A DNA stretch of 64,000 bases, from assembly GCA_945873105.1 (NCBI GenBank), contig CAMCBW010000002.1, forward strand, positions 62,001-126,000, written 5' to 3'. The position numbers and the translations under genes were made by a program. The notes beneath the pieces are model-generated. The model did not search any database, was not told the DNA's origin, and saw only the letters and a list, made by a program, of their open reading frames with translations. The stretch is from Tangfeifania diversioriginum (GTDB taxonomy: Bacteria; Bacteroidota; Bacteroidia; Bacteroidales; Prolixibacteraceae). Shown here piece after piece: positions 55,577-63,567 of the stretch; positions within the stretch are counted from its first letter, which is position 1; every line of letters starts with the position of its first letter.

Positions 55577-56029
55577 TTAGTCCCAGACGTAGCGTTCGTC
55601 GTAATCGATCTCGTACAGCTTGAGGAAGCCCCTGAATTCGTCCTGAAAGGTGTCTTTGGTGTGGTGCTCCTCCTGGATGTCGATGTAGCGAACTACATCA
55701 TTCACCCCTTTCGGACTGACGGAAAATGCGCCGTAGCCATCCTGCCAATAGAAATTAGAGTAGCGCGGATGAACGGTTTTTATCCACAAGGAGGAATGCG
55801 TCTTAACCTCCTCCAGCAATTTTGCCTGGGTTATTTTCCGCGACAGGAGGCAGAGGATGTGCACATGGTCCAGATGGCCTCCCACCCGGATGGGCGTGCA
55901 TTCGAGTCCACGGCAGGTGCCACCCAGGTAATCAAACAACCGGTTTTTGATGGTATGATCAATCATTGGCCGACGGTGCTTCGTGCTAAAAACGAGGTGG
56001 ACATAGACTTTGGAAAGGGATTGTGGCAT
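55577..56029 (-). CDS. IS200-like Y1 (RAYT-type) transposase
   Basis: 150 residues, full length for the family. The HUH motif is H55-V-H57 (GGHLDHVHILCLL) and the catalytic tyrosine is probably Y115 in RYIDIQEEHHTKDTFQDEF. It is single-copy with no orfB, and flanked by REP-like palindromes rather than insertion-sequence ends, which is the arrangement of REP-associated tyrosine transposases. It would cut and join single-stranded DNA at the palindromes. Separated from the PIN gene by 144 bp in which I see nothing else. Confidence 0.9.
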   Translation of the reverse strand: MPQSLSKVYVHLVFSTKHRRPMIDHTIKNRLFDYLGGTCRGLECTPIRVGGHLDHVHILCLLSRKITQAKLLEEVKTHSSLWIKTVHPRYSNFYWQDGYGAFSVSPKGVNDVVRYIDIQEEHHTKDTFQDEFRGFLKLYEIDYDERYVWD

Positions 56030-56173
56030 GATAGTGCGGTTCTTTTCTACAAGTTACCGCAAAAAACTGACAAAAACGAATGCAGATCAGACTTGGCAAA
56101 TCGGAAATCATTCTTTAATCAATGAGTAAAGATTCTTAACTTTCCGTTGTAAACAGCAATTGGAGTGGAATTT

Positions 56174-56722
56174 CTAATAAAGCAATTTTTCTTGCTTAAA
56201 ATGTCTTCTGATGTGCTCTTCCAAAGAGTGGCAACACAGATAGCTCTTTTGATTCAAAATCAAATTAACGCAAGCTTCAACCTCTTTCGACGTCATTTTC
56301 CCTCTGTCAACGGCTACAGCGAAAAGATCCATCGTTGTTAAATAGGCGATGCTATTGGCTTCGCAAAACGGAACAATATCCCTGGTATTGCTACTTGCTA
56401 TAATTTGTTTGAAGTGTTTACAATAGAGCAGGCTTGCTCTCTCCCCAGCCCCTTCGATCTCATATTTCAATCTGACAAATTCCTGTAAAAGAGAAGGAAT
56501 GCTGATGGTAGGAAATTTAATTTCTTCGACATGTTTGAAAACAAAAAGGCTTTCCACTATTTTATTGACGGTCCTGTTGTTCAGCAATTCGGCTAGAACG
56601 ATATCCAGCATCCTCAATCTGCCGGCATATAATTCGTGTAGCAAGCTAATTCTTTCAGCCTTAAACAGATGAATGACAACATCCGCATCCAAAAGAATCA
56701 AGACTTTCTCACTCTGTATCAT
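56174..56722 (-). CDS. PIN-like domain protein, last gene of XRE/ImmA/PIN cassette
   Basis: 182 residues. The start VLILLDADVVIHLFKAERI with D12 and D14, a central acidic GAGERASLLYCK, and a late TTMDLFAVAVDRGK fit the spaced acidic residues of PIN-type RNases, although the similarity is distant. Its ATG overlaps the end of the ImmA/IrrE-like gene by 14 bp. By analogy with toxin-antitoxin modules of this gene order it may be the effector; that is inference. Confidence 0.65.
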   Translation of the reverse strand: MIQSEKVLILLDADVVIHLFKAERISLLHELYAGRLRMLDIVLAELLNNRTVNKIVESLFVFKHVEEIKFPTISIPSLLQEFVRLKYEIEGAGERASLLYCKHFKQIIASSNTRDIVPFCEANSIAYLTTMDLFAVAVDRGKMTSKEVEACVNLILNQKSYLCCHSLEEHIRRHFKQEKLLY

Positions 56723-57464
56723 TTTCTACCGGGGCAAAAGGATCAAGATGGATGGCGTTGAGTAATTCCATGTAATGAGATTCCGAGATTATTTCGTCCT
56801 TAAACAACTTGTCAACACGTGTTGCATAATCTCCGATCACTTTATCCGCATTTCCAGGTTTGTATAAATGATCATCGTAACCCAACCTTAAAGCTGTGCC
56901 AATTTTACCACTACTGAATTTGTCAAAGTAGGACTTGTCTACATATTCGAGTTCGCACAAACGATATATGACGGCATTGACCGATAATCCATAATATTGC
57001 TGGATCCTGAAGAGGGTTTCGGTGCTAATCTGATTTTTACTTTTCTTCTCCAAGTCAGGGATTAGCTGAACAATTCCATTCTCGGGCATCAACAAACATG
57101 CTGCAAAAAAGTCGGCTCTCTTCTCCTCCGGGTCTTCCTGTTTGTCAAAAAGTCCGGTATTGCATTTTTGGGAGGTGAAATTTTCCTGGCAAAACAGATG
57201 ATAGATCTCATGTCCAATGGTAAAATGTTGTTTGCCTATACTATGGTTTTGATTGACCAATATAAAATTAAAGTTTCCGTCGGCTTTGATGGCCATCCCT
57301 CCAAATTTGTCCGATAAGGGTTTAAATAGCGTAATTATATTGGATTTTAGTAAGAAACTGTTCAGCTGGATAGGATCAGTTGGTCCAAAACCATTCCGAC
57401 TCCTGAAGGTTGAAGCCTTTTCTCCAATCTCAAACCAAAGCAAACTATTTTTTCTCATTGGCAA
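56709..57464 (-). CDS. ImmA/IrrE-family metallo-endopeptidase
   Basis: 251 residues. Zinc motif HEIYH (H85-E86-H89 within HFTIGHEIYHLFCQE) and a downstream ligand region EEKRADFFAACLLMP, both typical of COG2856 proteases. Such proteases often cut a partner XRE-type repressor in response to stress or DNA damage. Overlaps the XRE gene by 20 bp upstream and the PIN gene by 14 bp downstream, a tightly coupled operon. Confidence 0.9.
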   Translation of the reverse strand: MPMRKNSLLWFEIGEKASTFRSRNGFGPTDPIQLNSFLLKSNIITLFKPLSDKFGGMAIKADGNFNFILVNQNHSIGKQHFTIGHEIYHLFCQENFTSQKCNTGLFDKQEDPEEKRADFFAACLLMPENGIVQLIPDLEKKSKNQISTETLFRIQQYYGLSVNAVIYRLCELEYVDKSYFDKFSSGKIGTALRLGYDDHLYKPGNADKVIGDYATRVDKLFKDEIISESHYMELLNAIHLDPFAPVENDTE

Positions 57465-57792
57465 TCCGAACTATCTTGATATAGTTTTTAACAACCTTTT
57501 GGAACGAAGCAATACCTTTTATGTCTTGTTCTTCCAACCCCTCACTTCGAAAAGCAAAGGCCAGATTTGCTTCTTTATGGAGCCTGTCCGGCTCAATCAA
57601 ATCGTCAATTTCTATGCCGAAAAGATCAGCAAGCCTGGTCAGATTGAGCAGGGAAATCTCCCTCTCCGCGGATTCATATTTGCTTAGCGTAGTTCTGTCA
57701 ATCTCTAAATATTTCGCAATATGATCCTGTGAGTAACCGAATTTTTGGCGATAACTCTTGATGTTATTGCCAACAATAGCTGCAAATTCCAT
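57445..57792 (-). CDS. XRE-family helix-turn-helix regulator
   Basis: 115 residues. HTH_3 domain at about 7-62 (IKSYRQKFGYSQDHIAKYLE and LSKYESAEREISLLNLTRLA), with a C-terminal tail that may be the cleavage or interaction segment for the ImmA/IrrE partner. First gene of the three-gene cassette and most likely its autorepressor, given direct repeats at its promoter. Confidence 0.92.
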   Translation of the reverse strand: MEFAAIVGNNIKSYRQKFGYSQDHIAKYLEIDRTTLSKYESAEREISLLNLTRLADLFGIEIDDLIEPDRLHKEANLAFAFRSEGLEEQDIKGIASFQKVVKNYIKIVRIANEKK

Positions 57793-57825
57793 AATTCTTT
57801 CGTTTTCCTTCTTTCGTTTCTGTCA

Positions 57826-57860
57826 CAAATGTATGAATATTTTAATAATCTGAATATTTT
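57826..57860 (-). promoter_or_regulatory. Promoter and candidate operator of the XRE cassette
   Basis: On the minus strand TACATTTG (57826-57833) fits the TAnnTTTG promoter box, 33 bp before the XRE start. Immediately upstream, two exact copies of AAAATATTCA (57834-57843 and 57851-57860, plus-strand TGAATATTTT) lie 17 bp apart, a plausible repressor-binding pair. The DNA from here to 58070 is very AT-rich with no gene. Confidence 0.6.
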
Positions 57861-58072
57861 GTGATTTTCAAATTACCAGCAATAAACGACTACTTCGAAG
57901 AGATAAATATTATTAAATATATTAAATTCAATAGTTTAATTTAAATATTAGTACAGTTATTGTCAGATTCCGTTTATGTAAATATAGATTAATATTGTCA
58001 CATAATCAAATTATATTCAATTAATTTTCTGTTTCTGATCAATTATTTTATATATCCTGCATTCATTAATCC

Positions 58073-58220
58073 AGCCCCAACGGGGCGTCAGCATTTCAGC
58101 ACGACACAGCCTCCAGGTTACTTCTTCCCAGCCCTGAAGGGGCGTCAGCATTTCAGCACGGCACAGCCAGGAGGTACTTCTTTCCAGCCCTGAAAGGGCG
58201 TCAGCTCCTCCACAGGGTGA
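58073..58220 (+). repeat. Second REP-like array, before hsdR
   Basis: Three same-orientation copies at about 57-bp spacing: AGCCCCAACGGGGCG (58073), AGCCCTGAAGGGGCG (58130) and AGCCCTGAAAGGGCG (58186). Each is followed by GTCAGC and, in the first two, TTTCAGCACG; the last is followed by a CACAGGGtgaaGCCCTGTG hairpin. The core matches the array at 55291, so the two arrays bracket the transposase and the XRE/ImmA/PIN cassette. Confidence 0.85.
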
Positions 58221-58313
58221 AGCCCTGTGAAAGATCCCAAAAAATCCCTTGCATATCCCATAATTCCTCCTTAACTTCATCCGCCTTAACTACTTGACCT
58301 GCCGGATGAACTT

Positions 58314-61300
58314 ATGAGCAACTTTTCTTTCCTTCAAAAAGAATTTCCTGACCTGTTCGCCGAAGCCACGGAGGCCGAAAAACATACCCTTTCCAATCCG
58401 AAAATTGGGGCTTTTCTCTGTCGAAGCGTGCTGGAAATTTCGGTCAATTGGCTGTACGACAATGACTCAGAACTAACACTTCCCTACGACAAAACCCTTG
58501 CTTCACTCATCCATGATCAGGATTTTCGCGAACTGATTGGTCCGCGCATGTTTCAGGAGATCAATGTCATCCGGCTAACCGGCAACAAGGCTGCGCATGA
58601 GAAGAGGGTGAGCAGGCAGGAGTCGCTGGTCTCGCTGAAGTGCCTGTTCCGCTTCCTCTCTTTCCTGAGCCAATGCTACAGCGAGGAGAATCCGGTGATT
58701 CAGGCTTTCAATGAGAACCTAATCCCGGTAGGTGACGAGAAAGAGAAAGGGTTGCAGGAGCTGAGGAGTAAAATTGATGAGCTGGCTGCCCAGACAGTGG
58801 CCCTGCAACAGGAGCGCTTACGGACTGCCGAACTGGCCAGCAACAACGAATTGCTGCAAAGGCGACTGGAACATGAAAAGGAAGAGCTATCACTTCGTAA
58901 AAATGTGCGGCTTCAGACAGGTGACCTGAATAAATCGATACCTGAATTGATTCCTGAGTCAGTAACCCGAAAAATATACATTGACACCCTCCTGGCGGAA
59001 GCCGGTTGGGAAGTTTTGCGCATGGGGCGCGAACTGGAATTTGAAGTATCCGGAATGCCCGAATCGACCAACCCTACCGGGATTGGCTTCATCGATTATG
59101 TTCTTTGGGGCAACAATGGTTTGCCCCTTGCAGTCATCGAAGCCAAGAAAACGAGCGTCGATGCCCACAAGGGAAGACACCAGGCCGAGCTCTATGCCAA
59201 TTGCCTCGAAAAGAGCACCGGACAGCGGCCAGTCATCTTTTACACCAACGGTTACGAGACGCATATCTGGGACGATACCTTTTATACAGAGCGGGAAGTG
59301 GCAGGATTCTACACCAAAGATGAGCTTCAATTGCTGGTAGACCGCAGGAAATCGAGGAACGATCTGCGAAAATTCAGGGTGGATACCCAAATTGTCGAGC
59401 GCCCCTATCAGCTGGAGGCGATCCAAAGGGTCGCGGAGGCTTTGGTGACCACGAGCTATCATCAATTGAGGGGAAGAAGCCGAAAAGCCTTGCTGGTGAT
59501 GGCCACCGGAAGCGGTAAGACAAGGGTTTCGGCAGCCCTGGTGGATATGCTGACCAAATGCAACTGGGTCAAGCGGGTGCTTTTCCTGGCCGACCGGAAT
59601 GCTTTGGTTACCCAGGCAAAGAATGCCTTCAAGGAGCATCTGCCCAATCTGTCGGCCATCGACCTGACCAGGGAGAAAGAGGACAACGGCACCCGGCTGG
59701 TCTTTTCGACCTATCCGACAATCATGAACAAGATTGACAGCTTAAAGACGGAAAAGGGCCGGTTTTATGGTCCTGGCCATTTCGACCTGATCATCATCGA
59801 CGAGGCACACAGGTCGGTATACCAGAAATACAAGGCCATCTTCGATTATTTCGATGCCTTGCTGGTAGGTTTAACTGCCACCCCAAAGACAGAGGTCGAT
59901 CACAACACCTACGGATTGTTTGAGATCGAAGACAACAATCCCACTTTTGCCTATGAATTGGACCAGGCAGTTCAGGATGAATACCTTGTTCCACCAAAGG
60001 CATATTCTGTGCCGATCAAGTTTCCACGGGAGGGGGTTCGGTATGCAGATCTATCCGAAGTCGAAAAAGCCGAATACGAAGAGAAATTTGGCGACCCAAC
60101 CACGGGTGAAGTTGCTGAGGAGATTGAGAGCAATGCGCTCAACAATTGGCTTTTCAACTCCGACACCGTCGACAAGGTGCTCGATTTCCTGATGACCAAA
60201 GGGTTGAAGACAGCGGGTGGGGACAAGCTGGGCAAGAGCATCATCTTTGCCCGTAACCACAACCATGCCATTTTCATTGAGAAGAGGTTCAATAAAAATT
60301 ATCCCGAATACGCTGGTAAATTCCTGCGGGTAATCGACAACTACGAAACCAAAGCCCAGAGTTTACTGGAGGTTTTCTGTTTAAAAGACCAGGAGGCAGA
60401 TCCGCAGATAGCCGTTTCTGTGGACATGATGGATACAGGGGTAGATGCTCCAAGGGTGGTCAATCTTGTATTTTTCAAGCCAGTTAAGTCAGTTGCCAAA
60501 TTCTGGCAGATGATTGGCCGGGGAACGCGGCTGTGCAAAAATCTGTTTGCTCCCGGCGAGGATAAAAAGTATTTCCTCTTACTTGATTTCTGTGAGAATT
60601 TTGAATATTTCAATGCATTTCCGGAAGGGATCGTTCCAACGGTTCCAAAATCACTTTCTCAGCAACTCTTCGAAACAAAACTTGAAATTGCGGTTCAGCT
60701 GAGATCCAATCCTGAATCGACAGAAGAGGATCAGCTACTTGCTGCCCTGTACGTGGATGAATTGCACCACTTGATCGCAACGCTGGATCAACAGCGCTTT
60801 GTCGTCAGAAAAGAGCTAAGGCTGGTAAACACGTTCACCGGTAGGGAGAGATGGGAAAACCTCAGCATGGGTGATAAAGTTGATATTTGCAACCATCTCT
60901 CAAAGCTCCCGGCGCAAAACGAGAATGAGGATGAATTGGCCAAAAGGTTCGATTTGATTGTGTTGAATCTGCAATTGGCCCTTTTGTTGAGCGACCCCAA
61001 ACAGGTTAGTTTGATCCGGCGGATAGCCAAAGTTGGAAAACTGCTTCAAAAGAAAAAGAATATTCCGGCGATACACCAACAGATCGAGACGATAAAGACT
61101 GTCCAGACAGATGAATTCTGGCCGGATGTTACGCTCAAACAACTGGAAAAAGTGCGCTGCGATTTGCGCGAGCTGATCAAATTCATCGATACGGAAGAGA
61201 AAAAGAACGTTTATACCCATTTTGAGGATGAGCTTATTGAAAGTCAAACAAAGGAAGTACCACTACTTCCTTCCTATACCAGTCTGAAAAGCTACCGCGA

Positions 61301-61757
61301 ACGCGTGGAGAGCTTTATCCGGCACAACAAGGATTTTCTGGTTATCCACAAGATTCAGAACAATATACAGATTACATACGAAGAGTTGAACCTGCTGGAG
61401 AAGCTGCTTTTTGACGGTAGTCTGGGCACCTACGAGGACTACCGGAGAGAATACGGTGAAATGCCACTGGTACAATTCATCCGGAGCCTGCTGGGATTAG
61501 AGAAGGCGGCTGTCAATCAACTTTTTTCTGAATTTATCCAATCCGGCAACCTGTCGGCCGATCAAATAACCTTTGTCAATACCATGATCAGTTACCTCAC
61601 CCAAAACGGTACCATTGACAAAGCTATTTTGTTTGAACCACCCTTTACCGAAATCAACGACCAGGGAATTACCGGGGTCTTTGACGAGGTGATGGTAGGA
61701 AAAATCATCCGGATCATTGATGAGGTAAATAACAACGCTTTGAAGAATATGGGATGA
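58314..61757 (+). CDS. hsdR: Type I restriction endonuclease, motor/nuclease subunit
   Basis: 1147 residues. DUF4145-like N-terminal region (about 1-130), coiled coil (about 140-200), nuclease domain with the PD-(D/E)xK residues D261 (FIDYVLW) and E276/K278 (VIEAKKT), then a superfamily 2 helicase with Walker A MATGSGKTR (K402) and DEAH (496-499), helicase motif VI near MIGRGTRLCKN, and an EcoEI-type C-terminal region. All key residues are present. It is separated from hsdM-hsdS by about 3 kb of foreign-looking DNA, so it must use its own promoter. Confidence 0.96.
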   Translation: MSNFSFLQKEFPDLFAEATEAEKHTLSNPKIGAFLCRSVLEISVNWLYDNDSELTLPYDKTLASLIHDQDFRELIGPRMFQEINVIRLTGNKAAHEKRVSRQESLVSLKCLFRFLSFLSQCYSEENPVIQAFNENLIPVGDEKEKGLQELRSKIDELAAQTVALQQERLRTAELASNNELLQRRLEHEKEELSLRKNVRLQTGDLNKSIPELIPESVTRKIYIDTLLAEAGWEVLRMGRELEFEVSGMPESTNPTGIGFIDYVLWGNNGLPLAVIEAKKTSVDAHKGRHQAELYANCLEKSTGQRPVIFYTNGYETHIWDDTFYTEREVAGFYTKDELQLLVDRRKSRNDLRKFRVDTQIVERPYQLEAIQRVAEALVTTSYHQLRGRSRKALLVMATGSGKTRVSAALVDMLTKCNWVKRVLFLADRNALVTQAKNAFKEHLPNLSAIDLTREKEDNGTRLVFSTYPTIMNKIDSLKTEKGRFYGPGHFDLIIIDEAHRSVYQKYKAIFDYFDALLVGLTATPKTEVDHNTYGLFEIEDNNPTFAYELDQAVQDEYLVPPKAYSVPIKFPREGVRYADLSEVEKAEYEEKFGDPTTGEVAEEIESNALNNWLFNSDTVDKVLDFLMTKGLKTAGGDKLGKSIIFARNHNHAIFIEKRFNKNYPEYAGKFLRVIDNYETKAQSLLEVFCLKDQEADPQIAVSVDMMDTGVDAPRVVNLVFFKPVKSVAKFWQMIGRGTRLCKNLFAPGEDKKYFLLLDFCENFEYFNAFPEGIVPTVPKSLSQQLFETKLEIAVQLRSNPESTEEDQLLAALYVDELHHLIATLDQQRFVVRKELRLVNTFTGRERWENLSMGDKVDICNHLSKLPAQNENEDELAKRFDLIVLNLQLALLLSDPKQVSLIRRIAKVGKLLQKKKNIPAIHQQIETIKTVQTDEFWPDVTLKQLEKVRCDLRELIKFIDTEEKKNVYTHFEDELIESQTKEVPLLPSYTSLKSYRERVESFIRHNKDFLVIHKIQNNIQITYEELNLLEKLLFDGSLGTYEDYRREYGEMPLVQFIRSLLGLEKAAVNQLFSEFIQSGNLSADQITFVNTMISYLTQNGTIDKAILFEPPFTEINDQGITGVFDEVMVGKIIRIIDEVNNNALKNMG

Positions 61758-61880
61758 ATGTATTTTCTTTTGGTTGATCATCTTGCAAGGAATCCTGCCA
61801 AGCACTTTAAAAAAGCTGCTTCTTGAAATCTCAGACCACTCCTTCAGTAAAACAAACGCATCTTTTGTTTTTTGAAAGTG

Positions 61881-62042
61881 AGTTCTCATTTTTACCTCAG
61901 TAGTTATCATTTAGACCCTGTTAATTCTCATTTTTACCTCAGTAGTTCTCATTTAGATCCCGTTAATTCTCATTTATACCTCGTTAATTCTCATTTTTTA
62001 TTCAGCGGTTATCATTTTCTGTTCAGTAGTTCTCATTTTGCC
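61881..62042 (+). repeat. 21-bp tandem array, about 7.7 units
   Basis: Units start every 21 bp from 61881 to 62028. Each begins with a form of AGTTCTCATTT or AATTCTCATTT (TTATCATTT in units 2 and 7) and has a variable second half such as TTACCTCAGT, AGACCCTGTT or AGATCCCGTT. Units 1/3 and 2/4 are most alike, giving a 42-bp higher order. Two helical turns per unit give it an iteron-like look. It lies between hsdR and the PL22-like gene. Confidence 0.85.
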
Positions 62043-62070
62043 CCCAATCTGTTAGTATCCAAAAAACTGC

Positions 62071-62078
62071 TATTTTTG
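62071..62078 (+). promoter_or_regulatory. TAnnTTTG promoter box of the PL22-like gene
   Basis: TATTTTTG, 24 bp before the ATG at 62103 and 29 bp after the end of the 21-bp array. No good -33 element at the usual distance was found. Confidence 0.45.
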
Positions 62079-62102
62079 AGATTCATCCTTCCAACTCATC
62101 CC

Positions 62103-63458
62103 ATGAAGAAAAATTCAATGGTTCTCCTTTTGTTCGCCGCATTTGCATCCCTTTGGCTGCAGGAGCCAGCCCAGGCCCAGATTGGCCGTCGTTTCCCCTC
62201 CGAAAAGAAGGTGGTCACTGATCCGGTTACCGGCACCAAACTCACCTTTCTCACCAGCACCCCTGCCGGCGACAGCAAGATATACCAGACCCACAACCAA
62301 TGGACCGCTGATGGGAAATGGGTCATCTTCAGATCCGACAGGGTCAAAGGGGAAGCCTTTGCGGTCCATGAGAAATCCGGAATAATCGTTCAGGTTACCG
62401 AAGGAGGCTACACCGGAATGCTGAATGTGGCCCGGAAATCGATGAAACTCTATTTCATGCGGAAAAGCAGCAGCGAATCAGCTACCAATTCCCTGCAGAT
62501 TGTGGAGGTCGATCTTGCAAAACTCTTTGCCGACAGCCAGGCTGGAGCCTTAAAAGAGCATTCCGCTTACCAGCGGATCTGCGGAACAACCCCTCCGGCA
62601 CTGGAGGCTGGGGGCGATATGGCATTGGATGGGGGAGAGGAGTGGGCCTGGTTCCGCGTAGGGAAGGGTGAAGCCATGATGCATCTTCCCGAAGGAACAA
62701 AAATTGAAGAGGCTTTTGGCCCCCGGAAGATGGGTGCCGGACCTGCCGGAATTGCCGGGATGAATGTACTTACAGGAGAGGTTAAGTACGTCGTCTCCGT
62801 ACCGTTCCAGATAGGCCACATACAGAGCAATCCATGGGTGCCGGGACAGGTAGTATTCTGCTGGGAGACAGGCGGCAAGGCTCCGCAACGTACCTGGATC
62901 GTAAATGCAGACGGCTCGGGTTTACGTCCGCTTTACCCCGAAGCTCCCTATGAGTGGATTACCCATGAAGCAGTGTTTAGCCCAAACGAAGTTGCCTTTG
63001 CCATCATGGGGCACCGGAAAATTCCAAACACTAACGGGGAGGCAAAAGCGGGTACCGCGGTCGGAGGAGCCAATCCCGGTCAGGAAGCAGCCTGGGGACC
63101 ATCGGGTACCCGGGAAAAACCAACAGGGCTCGGTATCGTCAACATCGATACCAGGGAGATGACCATCGCCGGTCAGATACCTTCCGGAAGCGGATTCTGG
63201 CATGTCAACGGATCCTCCGATGGACGCTTTGTGGCAGGAGATGATTTCGACCGCAACATCTACCTGATCGACCGCAAGTCTCACGAAATGATCCTGCTCT
63301 CGGCCGGTCACAAAACCACCGCTGCCGACCACCCGCATCCAACCTTCAGCCCCGATGGTACGCGGATCGAAATCCAGTCGGCGATGTTGTCAGTCGACAA
63401 CAAATCAATGAACATTTGCATCATCCCGGTACCGAAAAAGTGGCTGGCAAAAAGATAA
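62103..63458 (+). CDS. PL22-like (oligogalacturonate lyase-type) secreted beta-propeller
   Basis: 451 residues from the ATG at 62103, which begins a clear signal peptide (MKKNSMVLLLFAAFASLWLQ ... AQA). A longer frame back to 61872 only translates the 21-bp repeats. The body is a seven-bladed TolB/WD40-like propeller with the features of the PL22 family: HNQWTADGKWVIFRSD, IGHIQSNPWVPGQVVFCWET and HPHPTFSPDGTRI. PL22 enzymes split unsaturated pectic digalacturonate, but related propellers have unknown roles. No neighbouring pectin genes. Confidence 0.72.
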   Translation: MKKNSMVLLLFAAFASLWLQEPAQAQIGRRFPSEKKVVTDPVTGTKLTFLTSTPAGDSKIYQTHNQWTADGKWVIFRSDRVKGEAFAVHEKSGIIVQVTEGGYTGMLNVARKSMKLYFMRKSSSESATNSLQIVEVDLAKLFADSQAGALKEHSAYQRICGTTPPALEAGGDMALDGGEEWAWFRVGKGEAMMHLPEGTKIEEAFGPRKMGAGPAGIAGMNVLTGEVKYVVSVPFQIGHIQSNPWVPGQVVFCWETGGKAPQRTWIVNADGSGLRPLYPEAPYEWITHEAVFSPNEVAFAIMGHRKIPNTNGEAKAGTAVGGANPGQEAAWGPSGTREKPTGLGIVNIDTREMTIAGQIPSGSGFWHVNGSSDGRFVAGDDFDRNIYLIDRKSHEMILLSAGHKTTAADHPHPTFSPDGTRIEIQSAMLSVDNKSMNICIIPVPKKWLAKR

Positions 63459-63485
63459 CTGATCAATCTTGCTGACTAACGACTA

Positions 63486-63567
63486 AGAAACAGAGAAACA
63501 GAGAAACGGGGAAACGGGGAAACAGAGACTGCCCAATGCCCTCTGCCCCATGCCCTCTGCCCCATGC
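63486..63567 (+). repeat. Octamer array followed by a 14-bp repeat
   Basis: AGAAACAG, AGAAACAG, AGAAACGG, GGAAACGG, GGAAACAG, then AGACTG. This is followed by CCCAATGCCCTCTG, CCCCATGCCCTCTG and CCCCATGC. It fills nearly all of the gap between the convergent PL22-like and relA/spoT-family genes. Confidence 0.8.

Noticed and set aside
55291-58220. CRISPR array
   Set aside because: The repeated units are short palindromes in mixed orientation with variable spacing, no cas genes are nearby, and they sit next to an IS200-like transposase, so they are REP elements.
52612-61757. Prophage or conjugative element around the restriction locus
   Set aside because: No integrase, structural, packaging, relaxase or transfer genes are present; only the RAYT-type transposase is mobile.
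61881-62042. CRISPR array
   Set aside because: Period is only 21 bp with no spacer-length unique sequence, and the units are degenerate.
61872-62102. N-terminal extension of the PL22-like protein through the 21-bp array
   Set aside because: It only translates the repeat as 7-residue units (SSHFYLS and similar). The ATG at 62103 starts a proper signal peptide with a promoter box just upstream.
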